Assembly: GCF_032854445.1 (NCBI RefSeq)
Contig: NC_088295.1
Location: 2,482,501 to 2,546,500, forward strand
From: Liolophura sinensis
Taxonomy: Eukaryota; Mollusca; Polyplacophora; Chitonida; Chitonidae
DNA length: 64,000 nt
Direction of reading: 5' to 3'
Both the position numbers and the translations under genes were made by a program. A model generated the notes under the pieces. That model was not told the origin of the DNA and ran no database searches. It saw only the letters and a list, made by a program, of their open reading frames with translations. Below, piece after piece: positions 1-11,108 of this stretch (position 1 is the stretch's first letter; the number at the start of each line of letters is the position of its first letter).

Positions 1-1852
1 TGATACCATCGTCGTACGTATTTGTGAAAATGTCCTCAGCGGAAACTTGAACATGTGGCCAGTAAATGAAATGGTTTCACAATTATCCTTGGCCTTAGCA
101 AAATTAGCATATGCGAATTCCCAGAAAATTTAATAAATAGATATTTAAGTGTCATTCCTTTATTTTCACAGATCTTTTAAGCGGTTCAGGAGGAGGAGGT
201 ATAGGTTAGCCCTAACTGCAGCATTATGCAGTCAGCTGGTACAGACCACAGCAGTGATCTACTGGGCACTCTGATGATGCTAACAACTCTTACATACATT
301 TTTCTCGATATCTAACAGAGTACAAGAATACCTAGTTCATATAACTGTGGCTATATGCACATTAGATCGATAGTTCTAAAAGAACACAAAAAATGTATTG
401 TTGTAGATTGATGAATCAATACGTTATAACACCTCTTAGGACTTTCTGTCCACATTTACTTAACACTTCATCCCGATGGTACTGCCTGTACGCAGCTGGC
501 TAGCGTAGTTACGTAAGCCAGCTGTAGTCTACATCAGACATGGAGGTGGATGGCCACTGCTGTCCATTACCCTGACAAGCTTGCCTCCATGGACATTGTG
601 TCATCCCAAGAGCAATTAAGCAGACTTTCATCACTGGTACAGGCGGAATGTTAGGCCTATGGCTTGATGATAAATCTACGGTCTTAGAGAGGCAATCTAA
701 TTAGGAGCGAAACAATAAGCTCGTGGGAACACTACACGGCTACTAAGGAATCAGGTCTCCCGCATTGCAGGCGACTGCTTGCTTACCGCAAAACCTTCCG
801 CTGACAATTACCATAGCGGCTGTTTAATGTGGGGGCATTTCCTGGAAATGGTCCGATGGGCGTTCGTTTGAAAGAGGTGAAGGAGGTGGTAATAACACTG
901 ACAAGAGTCAAAATAAAGGTGAATGATTGGGCATAGCTTAACCAAACTGCTACCCGTGATTACACGGAATGAAGAAAGCGTAGCAGCTAAATTTGTGCGA
1001 GGTCAGACTGTGGATAATAAACTATAATGTTTCTTACATATATAAGACTCAAATTGTCCGATGGTTTACTGTGAACAAGATAGTATAAGTAACGAAAAAA
1101 TACAGTTTTCAAGAATGGTTAACGTATAAAGAAATAAATAAGTAAATACACTGATAAAATAAATAAACAAATAAATTAAAATAAAGTTACAGCGGCTATA
1201 TTAATAATGATGTAGGTGAAGATGAGTAATGTGTGAACGACAGAGAAAACTAAAACAGAAACGGGCAATTTGTGTGTAAGTCACAAAATTGACAAATCAG
1301 ATTAATACTCATAATAGATTAAGGAAAAAGCCTATTTACTAGTATTCTGCAATTTCCGAGAATCGTTCCAGACAATATTTTCTAGTGGACTTTACAGTTC
1401 GCTGTGTGTGCCGCGTACCTAGCGCCGGTCTCCAGAAGGCAAATGAAACTGTGGGTTATTTAGTGCTATTACAGTTGGCTATCTCTTCCAGTGCCCCCTT
1501 GTGTCTGACAATAATGCGTGTCCAGGGGCTTACTGGGAAATAGCTCTCAGTTTACTAGTGTGAAGATTTGTTTCAAATTTCGTATCATTGACGTAAGGAA
1601 GAGAAATGATTCGCTCTCAGTAGAAATTAATAGACATCCCTCCGGCAAACACGATTTCATTTGAAAGCAATTTTAAAGATTTGTTACAATTGTCAAATTG
1701 TCAATGGAGTTGTTCATTTAAGTGTGAAATTAGATGGCCTCCTATAAAATAGGACGTAAACAACTTAACTGCATTTAGAGATACAAAACATACCTGAACT
1801 AAAACACCAGTCTGAATATACTCTAAAGAAGGACATCTAGCTTTCTCGGGTT
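1..1852. other. Unique non-coding sequence
   Basis: No ORF of 60 codons or more and no recognisable RNA gene or element. An AT-rich patch near 1129-1185 is made of AAAT/AAAC-like tetranucleotides, a decayed simple repeat. A short imperfect hairpin lies at 493-524, with arms CAGCTGGCT and AGCCAGCTG. Nothing else is supported. Confidence 0.6.
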
Positions 1853-2508
1853 AGGAGTTTTGTGGCTTCCAAAGGGTTGTGTCACTGGTTTGACTGAGGC
1901 TTTACGTCAGGAGTTAGGGCTGCGGTTTCCATCAAGTTATGCCGCTGATTTGGCTGTGGATATACGTCAGGAGTCAGTTTGTCAGGGCTGTGGTTTCCAT
2001 TGGGTTGTACTGCTGGTTTGGCTGTGGATATACGTCAGGAGTCAGTTTGTCAGGGCTGTGGTTTCTGTTGGGTTGTACTGTTGGTTTGGCTGTGGATATA
2101 CGTCAGGAGTCAGATTGCCAGGACTGTGGTTTCTGTTGGGTTGTACTGTTGGTTTGGCTGTGGATATACGTCAGGAGTCAGATTGCCAGGACTGTGGTTT
2201 CTGTTGGGTTGTACTGCTGGTTTGGCTGTGGCTTTACGTTGCCAGGGCTGTGGTTGCTATCGGGTTGTACCTCGGGTTTGGCTAAGACTTTACGTCAGGA
2301 GTCAGTTTGTCCGGGCTGTCGTTTCCATCGGGTTGTACCGCTGATTTGGCTGTTGCTTTACGTCAGGAGTCAGTTTGCCAGGGCTGTGGTTTCTATCGGG
2401 TAGTACTACCAGTTTTACTTTGGCTTTAATTTAGGAAAGAGTTTGTCAGGGCTGTGGCTTCCATCGGGCTGTGCAGCTGGGATGGTTGTGACTTTACGTC
2501 AGGAGTAT
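1853..2508. repeat. Minisatellite, 68-bp unit, about 9.5 copies
   Basis: A direct tandem repeat whose unit contains TACGTCAGGAGTCAG, then CAGGGCTGTGGTTTC, then GGGTTGTACTGCTGG. Successive copies of GCTGTGGATA start at 1953, 2021 and 2089, giving a 68-bp period. Because 68 is not a multiple of 3, each strand-wise reading frame cycles through the unit. Three overlapping plus-strand ORFs of 121-154 codons result; they are read-through of the repeat, not genes. Central copies are near-identical and the outer copies are diverged, the usual pattern of array edges. Confidence 0.95.
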
Positions 2509-4997
2509 CAAAATCATACAGGCGTTAGGCCAAAAAACGGATAGAGGCAAGCGGTAAAGCAAGCACGTGCTCTAAGCTCTAAGGTACTCTAAGCCTATGA
2601 GCGATGAGAAAATATGCACAAAGGGAAATGTCCACCTGTATACTCGATGGAATACCATGGGTACGGGTGTTTTTGATTAGGTAGACATATCCAAATGGGG
2701 TGTAGAATTCTTCCGAATTTTATTAGAAAAGCTAATTTTTGGTTGCAAATATGATTTGGGGAGTGATACGTAGATATATGAAGAGCTTTACTATACCAAT
2801 GTAAGTACTGGTAGACTAATCAGTCATCCAAACCCGTCAGGGATTATATCTCGGAAGACATTTACAATTTTATTGAATTTTATCCTATTGACAAGATGAT
2901 ATGCGGAATAAATGTTTGTATGTATTAGACAAATACAGATATTGTTGTTGTTGTTGAGTGAGGCTCATCGATGTGAAAGTCCCTGTGGGCTAGTAATTGT
3001 CTCCACAGTGGTTGTACAACACTATTCCGTGGGAGGGCATGCATCGCCCCTACCTAATAGCTTGACTTAGCTAATGGACATTTGCTGGAAGCAGTGACAA
3101 ACCAACGGAATAGCTGTCAACGGTGTTGATTGTTACAGGCAATCTTCGGACTAAATCACTCAGTTCCTCACCAAGACCTTTCTCGCTTCTACGCGGACAC
3201 AGAGTATTACAAAGTTACCTTACCTCTCTAATCTAGAAGACAAATGGGTGCGTGAACATCCTAGCACAAACAGAAGAGTAGAGGAAATGAGCGCAGTCTT
3301 CCTATCACTTCACTTCGCATTCTAATGACACGGAAATTCCACTCATGCAATGAGATATGCCATTTATTTATCCTCTGGCGTTCTGTTTCAGAAGAGTGGC
3401 GATGTTCCAACGTTTGCCTACCATTTAATCGGCATCGTTAAGTTGACCAAGATTACAGAGAAATGGTGCGAAGCAAAACGACATTCTTGATAAATCATCT
3501 AGAAAAAATGCATGTACGTTTGACTTTCCTTAGATTTTCTCCACAGACCCCCAACGCATTCACCTCAAACTTGCTGGGTGTACTGGTAAGTATCCAAAGA
3601 AGTACTGTATTGCGTATTCGAAATGTGAATCTTTCACCTTTAAATGCATGTTTTCTTTACCTGTGGATTGGATACTATATAAAGGAGAAGTATGCCATCT
3701 ACACGGTTATGAAGGTATGAAAAATTTTCAGCGAACGACTAATTGGTAAATTGTGTGAATAATTTGGAATGGGTGAGTTTGGTGTATTACTGACTGGGGA
3801 AAAGTGCAATGAAATAAAATAATGTATGTAAATGTGAGTACATGGAAAGAGCATTCACTCTCATATCTATTGCCGGAATCAAGGGGTGGTAATAACTGTC
3901 TAATTATCAAAATAATAAATCAGACTCTGTAATTATTGAATGGCTGCTGCAGTGTTGTTTGCTTTGTTGTTGACATTTAACAATATGGCCTTGCAGCTGG
4001 CTGGCAGGGTGATGGAGATAAACAGACGGCTTTACTATAATGTTATAACACTCTCCCTCCCTCCCTCCCCGACCCTCTTCGTTCTCACCTCCTTTTGCGA
4101 TGCTCTCGACGACGGATAATGAGTTTAGGTGGTGCGGGTCAAACAAGAATCCCCGACCATGATTAAAGGGAGAGATATATTGGCGGATAAATTACTATCT
4201 GTGATTTGCCGGCTAAGAGCTGCCTGGTGCGCTCATGTAATAGTCTTACGTGGTTTCTGATGTGCCACTTGTCCTCCTGCTCTTGTTATTGGGGTCTATC
4301 TAGTCACAGACAAATGTACAGGGAGAGACCAGGAACCAGTCCAGCTGAGGCCAGCTAGACCAGAGCTGTCAGCGGACAAACAACTGTTCATGCTGGGGTA
4401 CTTAAACACTTAAAACCTTCATGAATGCGGCCCTGGGATGAGGATAGGCAATAACTGTACCTCAGATGTCTTCTCACTCAAAAACTTGCATACTTATAAT
4501 GAGTTATATATGGTCAAACAAGCCTCGTGATCAATACTCCTGAGCAACGATTCCAACTGATTTTGGCTACTAGGATACACTAAATCAATGAGACGTTCAC
4601 AGCTCCAGCTTAGCTGACAGCAACATGCAAGATGAGCCCAGGCCGACCCACACTGCATGCTCATGTCTTCAGTGTATAGGGGCTAATCAAAGCTTACAGC
4701 TATTGGAGGCTATTGAAATGCCCGACATCGTCGCATACAGCTTGTGTGTGTACAGCTATATGCTCCTTCGGCGGCATTCCGCTAACCTTGAGGTCGACTT
4801 GTTTTATCATAGCCATTTTCACACAAGATAAAGGAAACTCCATGGAATTTGAAAAACAATTGTTAGTATTGCTTCAAAAATAAAAATATAAAGTAAAACA
4901 CCACGTGTTTCATCCCACATCTTACACAATAAACTCGTGCAGATAACATTTTGTACACAAGTTTTGGTAATAATTACATGTGCATACGCAGAAAGCA
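2509..4997. other. Unique non-coding sequence
   Basis: Holds only short ORFs (60-85 codons) with no recognisable motif, for example at 3463-3720 plus and 3907-4146 minus. A polypyrimidine tract of CCCT repeats sits near 4050-4095. A short TTG run lies near 2942-2955. No gene is supported. Confidence 0.55.
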
Positions 4998-5811
4998 TTT
5001 ACCATCCCCTCCATTATACCACACGGTACCACATAGGCTGGCAGCCTTACTTGGTCGCCATGGTACGCATCATGGGTGCAAATTTACCATCCCCTCCATT
5101 ATACCACACGGTACCACATAGGCTGGCAACTTCACTTGGTCGCCATGGTAAGCATCATGGGTGCACATTTACCATCCCCTCCATTATACCACACGGTACC
5201 ACATAGGCTGGCAGCCTTACTTGGTCGCCATGGTACGCATCTTGGTTTCAAATTTACCATCCCCTCCATTATACCACACGGTACCACATAGGCTGGCAAC
5301 TTCACTTGGTCGCCATGGTAAGCATCATGGGTGCACATTTACCATTCCCTCCATTATACCACACGTTACCACATAGGTTGGCAGCCTTACTTGGTCGCCA
5401 TGGTAACATCTTTGGTGCACATTTACAATCCCACCTATTATACCACACGGTATCACTTAGACTGGCAGCCTTACTTGGTCGCCATGGTAACATCTTGGGT
5501 GCATATATACAATCCCACCCATTATACCACACAATTGGTCGCCATGGTATCATCATGGCTGCACATTTACCATTCCCTCTATTAGACCACACGGTACCAT
5601 ATAGTCTGGTGGCGTTACGTGATCGCCATGGTAACATCATGGGTGCACATTTACCATTCCCTCCATTATACCATATGGTACCATATAGTCTGGCAGCCTT
5701 ACTTAGTCGTCATGATAACAGCATGGCTGCACATTTACCATTCCCGCCATTAGACCACACGGTACCACACAGGCTGGCAGCGTGATCGCCATGATAGCAT
5801 CATGGGTGTAA
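4998..5811. repeat. Minisatellite, 85-bp unit, about 9.5 copies
   Basis: The unit contains ATTTACCATCCCCTCCATTA, CACACGGTACCACATAGG (with a KpnI-type GGTACC palindrome), CTGGCAGCCTTACTTGG and TCGCCATGGTA (with a CCATGG palindrome). Equivalent start codons fall at 5076 and 5161, 85 bp apart. The first four copies are very similar. Copies after about 5400 diverge, and one near 5530 is internally deleted so that CACAC joins directly to TTGGTCGCC. ORFs on both strands across it are repeat artefacts. Confidence 0.95.
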
Positions 5812-6671
5812 TGGTATGAGTGTTTTGTTAAACCTGCCTCAAGACGGTAAAGCTTTCTTTCGGAGGTTATTTCTTGTACTGTATCATTGAATATACGTGG
5901 AATACAGTATCAAAAACATTCACTGCATTAGCGAAGCGGAGAGCAGGCTAATGTTTTGCTCTGTTGCACAGATGTTCAGCCGGAACACAATTAATGGAAC
6001 AAAAATAGGGCTGAGCGGAATCATAGTACCGGAACTGTGAAAGTTAACCGACATATGAGAACATCTCGTGGTGCCGTCACAACTCATTGGCGGTTAGAAT
6101 TATCAATACACAGGAAGAAGATTTTGTCAGCTGTCAGTCTCAAACAAAACAGGCCAAAATGAACTTCGCCCGCAGATATGCAAATGTATGTAAGAACCAG
6201 TCAGCCTTTAATGGCTGTCAAAGCTGGTATGGTTGCCCCGTGTACCCTGGTTGGCGGGTGGGTGGTAGAGGAGACCACGGTCACGACCCTTCGATCCCGT
6301 CTTTGCTACACCCCGAGGTTAATATGCCAAGAAATGATACAGGAAGCTTATCCGATAATTAGCTCTAGACCACAGAGCCAGGCCGCCTCGGACAGTGCAC
6401 AGTATCGGACGGAAGCAGGTGCTCCCTGCAGCTATGTGAATAAAGGCTTGTTCCGGTCCCTAAGTTCGCGTGAGTGCAGCCTTTGTTTGACTGATCACCG
6501 CCCAAGGGCCGAGCCATTCTGAAGGCTGCATGATACCCCAACCGATATATCCTGATTTATTACTAACAAAAGCACTGTGAGCACCATTGTTAGTGCTATA
6601 AGAAAATGGTGATATACATCAAAACGCGTGCCTCTGTTCTAGATGTAGATGAACGAATACGTTATGTGACA
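5812..6671. other. Unique non-coding sequence
   Basis: Between two arrays. Two overlapping plus-strand ORFs (6087-6362 and 6178-6522) have no recognisable domain and no consistent coding signature. A 7-bp inverted repeat, CATTAGC and GCTAATG, lies near 5925-5955. No gene is supported. Confidence 0.5.
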
Positions 6672-7240
6672 TAAAACAGACTAAACATCAGAATATGGTA
6701 TGTGATGTTTGGATTAAACACAGACTACACATCAGAATATGGTATGTCACTTTTGGACTAAACACAGACTACACATCAGAATCTGGTATGTGATGTTTGG
6801 ATTAAACACCGACTACACATCAGAATATGGTATGTGATGTTTGGATTAAACACAGACTACACATCAGAATATGGTATGTCACTTTTGGACTAAACACAGA
6901 CTACACATCAGAATATGGTATGTCACTTTTGGACTAAACACAGACTATACATCAGAATATGGTATGTGACGTTTAGACATATCACAGACTACACATCAGA
7001 TTAAGGTATGTGACGTTTGGACATACCACAGACTACACATCAGAATATGGTATGTGATGTTTGGATTAAACACAGACTACACATCAGAATATGGTATGTC
7101 ACTTTTGGACTAAACACAGACTATACATCAGAATATGGTATGTGACGTTTAGACATATCACAGACTACACATCAGATTAAGGTATGTGACGTTTGGACAT
7201 ACCACAGACTACACATCAGAATATGGTATGTGACATATGG
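6672..7240. repeat. Minisatellite, 44-bp unit with 176-bp higher-order repeat
   Basis: The unit contains CAGACTACACATCAGAATAT, GGTATGTGATGTTTGGA and TTAAACA. CATCAGAAT recurs at 6686 and 6730, so the period is 44 bp with about 13 copies. Unit variants differ in the middle: TGATGTTTGGATTAA, TCACTTTTGGACTAA and TGACGTTTAGACATA. The run of variants starting at 6961 recurs at 7137, exactly four units (176 bp) later, which marks a segmental duplication inside the array. Confidence 0.94.
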
Positions 7241-7312
7241 TATGGTAATGTGAGAAATGTGTAATTGTTGCCTGGATATTGATGACATTTCCATTCGTCA
7301 TGTGTATGTTTA

Positions 7313-7690
7313 TTGGCCACCCTGTCAACGTTATTGGCCACCCTGTCAACGGTATTGGCCACCCTGTCAAAGTTATTGGCCACCCTGTCAACGGTATTGG
7401 CCACCCTGTCAAAGTTATTGGCCACCCTGTCAACGGTATTGGCCACCCTGTCAAAGTTATTGGCCACCCTGTCAACGTTATTGGCCACCCTGTCAACGGT
7501 ATTGGCCACCCTGTCAAAGTTATTGGCCACCCTGTCAACGGTATTGGCCACCCTGTCAACGTTATTGGCCACCCTGTCAACGGTATTGGCCACCCTGTCA
7601 AAGTTATTGGCCACCCTGTCAACGGTATTGGCCACCCTGTCAACGGTATTGGCCACCCTGTCAACGGTATTGGCCACCCTGTCCACGGTA
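7313..7690. repeat. Minisatellite, 21-bp unit, exactly 18 copies
   Basis: Eighteen contiguous 21-bp units built on TTGGCCACCCTGTCAACGG plus TA occupy 378 bp with no length variation. Only the last bases of the unit vary (ACGGTA, AAGTTA, ACGTTA; one CACGGTA at the end), and the first two variants often alternate, suggesting a 42-bp dimer expansion. Because 21 is a multiple of 3 and the unit lacks stops, ORFs of 135-176 codons are open in several frames on both strands; one reads GHPVNGI repeats. Openness in many frames argues against coding. Confidence 0.97.
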
Positions 7691-10508
7691 GCCATGGCTT
7701 TTATTTTTTTAATTTATTAACTTATTTATGTCAAGTGTTATATGTGTTTATCGGAATGTCATCTACGGACAACATAACATTTGTACGTTTCATAAAAAAG
7801 ACAACTTAAAATCGTATTTTAAAATTGTGTGCCATTGTTTGAAGAGTTTTTGATATTTACCTGTATTATATCCAAAATGATTGTTTTAATGCACCATGTT
7901 TTTTCACCGATGTCTGCGTTTGGTACCAGATTAGCTGTTAATTTGTTTAGTTACATGGATAAATTTCACATTATTATCACATGAAAAATATCTTTACGTC
8001 ATTATATCAAAATATGGCGAATAAATACTTTTCAATCTGAAGATCTGACAGGACTTTTCTTGGGGAAAAAATCTTTAAACTCGGTTGGAGATTTTGTTTG
8101 AATACAGTTTTCCTGGACGACCTTTAGTTAATGTTTTGTTTTCTCCTCAGTCCACCGTTTATCATTTGGGTTTCTTATATCCACACTGCACATGGTTAGA
8201 CTAAATGATTTGTAAACTGACAAAGGCTCGATATTAAGTAAATCAGGCAACAAACGCATATGTGATGCGACGTGCACTTTTTCTCTCCAAACCATCGACA
8301 ACGCAGCCTCCTTGAAAGCTTAAATGGAGCATTGTTCTACAATTTTGTCAAAGTGTAATCAATCATAGGGATGGGTTTGAGGAAGAGAAATGAGGTTCGA
8401 TGAAGCGATCAATGTGTCAGAATTTGTCAGTCCTTGTTGTTTCCGTGAGGATAGATTTGTTCTGATATGTCACAGCCACTGCTGGTTCTAGCCTGAGCCA
8501 CACTCTCCGTCCATCCACAAAGCTTAGCAGAAGTCCTGGACGAATCCATTGCCATTCTACATATGGACTCGCCCAGAAAAAGTTAACTTTACTTGGACGT
8601 CTATTTATAATAATTTCTTTTCTGAAGCCATTGAGCTATAAATATCACTATCAGATCAAAGGCTTATTGGCTTGGAAGAAGGGTAGACTTGGGATATGCT
8701 TTATGATTTAGTTGTCGCTCATTGCTGTGAAAGCTCACAGGCAGTCTGACTAAACTGATGGATGGATATGTGACATCTCACGTCAGATGTGAGCTAGATT
8801 CTGTAATTAACGTCCCGATTACGTAAACAAGAAGAGTAGTCGATGTCTGGAATGCGGACACATTCGGCCATCTGTTGCTGTCGGCAGTAATCTAGCTGAA
8901 GGAAGCTGGGTGAAGTGATGCCGATACTCAGTACATTTTAATGGCAACATAATATATGCATTCACTGACATTTATTCCATTTTGTGATGCACTATAATTG
9001 AAATATCGCATTTCCCGAAACACGATGTGGTCTGTGATTTCGATAAAGATAAATTTTTCGGCATGACTTTCCATCGATTGAATGTGTGTTCAGTGGCCGG
9101 TCCGGAGACTTGGTGGAAGTGAGACAGAACACATGGATCATGAGGTAGATTCTGAAACAAATATGGTCAACAAAAACATGTAATCCAGTCTCAACTGTTT
9201 TTGCTTTGAGCACCTCTCCTCCTCTCCCCCCTCCAACGTGGTAGAGGTGGGGAGAAGAGAGAAAAGAAACAGCACAGTAACAATGACGCCGTGTAAACGG
9301 TCTGTCGTCAATCCACAGCTCCGTACGTACTAGAATATGAAACATTTAATAATACAGAGCGCATTAAGCTGCCTCGTCGGCTTCTTGTTGTTGTGATAGA
9401 GACTTCCTGGATTTGCATAGCCGATGACTTCCTAAAAAAATCGAAGTCTAGGCTGGTGGCGAAAACTGCACACGTAAGACAAAATATCGATTATTTAGGT
9501 TTTGTTAATTTCAATACGAGCCACCATATTGAACACTTCCATAGAAACAATTAATAGCAAGATGGTCAGTAATTATGTAGCGAGAGGTTGTTCTGTATCA
9601 CAATTGATATTTCTTACGCCTTCCTGGTCCTATTGGTGTGAACTGGAGAGGAAGGAATGGTCTGGCACCTCTCAATGGTTGTGACGACAAAGCCTGCAAT
9701 GCTATGCCAGCGAGCTGATTATGTAGACAACGGACCAGTGACAGGTTATTAAGCCTGCTAGAGTTAGACGTAAGACAAATGGGAAGTCTGTCTATTTCTC
9801 TTTACAACCACCATTACTGCCCTTGACTGCCCGTTGACCAGGTCGTTAGAAACCACTCCGCACTGTTTTAGGCTTGACTTGCAAACCCCGTAGGACATGT
9901 GACGAGTAGAGTGGCAGGCGCTGAGCCCAACATCCCCTTTATTGCTTTCTGCACAAGATATCTCAACAGACTTGATTCTCACGCGGCTCCCAGACTTCAA
10001 TCTTACTGCTGATTTTGGTCGATCTCTAACGAAGCCTAAAACGAACAGCCTTAAGATGTTTTCTTATCTTAACCTGCTCTGACCATGTTGGCAGAGTTTC
10101 CGCATCTTGAACATTTGACAGGAGTCGTCTGTTGCCACTTCTCCCACAGCGCTCCTTGCTTATGCTTGCTGAAATCACACCGATACACAACTGCCTGTCA
10201 TTTTGTAAATTTCAACACCTGCTGCGTTCGCCATTAGAATCTCGTCTGTTCACGCGTGATCCACAGTTTACACAAGTTCGGCTCGGCAGTGGAAACGTCT
10301 TTACGTAAACGATAAACACACGAAGGCTGGCAGATTGTTGCTACGTCATGTAGATTAGAACCGGTTACATATTCAAGACACGCTATACAGGTTAATTAAG
10401 GAAATAAATACAACGTGGATTAACATTAGATAAATGTCTCAAAAACTTTCATCTATATTTTTGTTAAATCCTACGTGTTTGAGTAAAATATGAATGATGT
10501 TCGCGAAA
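7691..10508. other. Unique non-coding sequence
   Basis: AT-rich sequence after the 21-bp array, then mixed sequence. Minus ORFs at 8972-9160 and 8992-9345 and a plus ORF at 9502-9684 overlap each other or lack any motif I recognise. No RNA gene, no terminal inverted repeats and no gene are supported. Confidence 0.5.
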
Positions 10509-11108
10509 GCAATAGTTGCTTTGCACATTGTGTTAAGTAACCAGCGGGCAATACTTGCTTTGTACTTCGTGTTAAGTAACCAGCAGGCAATACTTGCTTT
10601 GTACTTCGTGTCAAGCAACCAATGGGCAATACTTTCTTTGTACTTCGTGTCAAGCAACCAATGGGTAATACTTGCTTTGTACTTCGTGTTAAGCTACCAA
10701 TGGGCAATACTTTCTGTGTACTTCGTGTCAAGCAACCAGTGGGTAATACTTGCTTTGCACATTGTGTTAAGCAACCAGTGGGCAATACTTTCTTTGTACT
10801 TCGTGTCAAGCAACCAATGGGCAATACTTTCTTGCCAAGCAACCAATGGGCAATACTTTCTTTGTACTTCGTGTCAAGCAACCAATGGGCAATACTTGCT
10901 TTGCACTTCGCGTTAGCAGCCAATGGATAATACTTGCTTTGTACTTCATGTTAAGTAACCAATGTGCAATAGTTGATTTTCATTTCGTGTTAGCAGCCAA
11001 TGGACAATACTTGTTTTGTATTTCGTGTGAGCAGCCAATGGACAATAGTTGCTTTCTACTTCGTGTTAAGCAGCCAGTTTACAGTGGTTGCTTTGTGCTC
11101 CGTGTGAT
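10509..11108. repeat. Minisatellite, 39-bp unit, about 15 copies
   Basis: The unit contains GCAATACTTGCTTTGTACTT, CGTGTTAAG and CAACCAATGG. CAATAGTTGC at 10510 and CAATACTTGC at 10549 give the 39-bp (13-codon) period. One copy near 10830-10860 is shortened by an internal deletion, and copies after 10900 are diverged and slightly shorter. ORFs of 100-150 codons on both strands are repeat read-through. Confidence 0.95.

Noticed and set aside
7209-7809. Repeat protein with GHPVNGI units
   Set aside because: The 21-bp unit is open in several frames on both strands, and no flanking coding sequence is evident.
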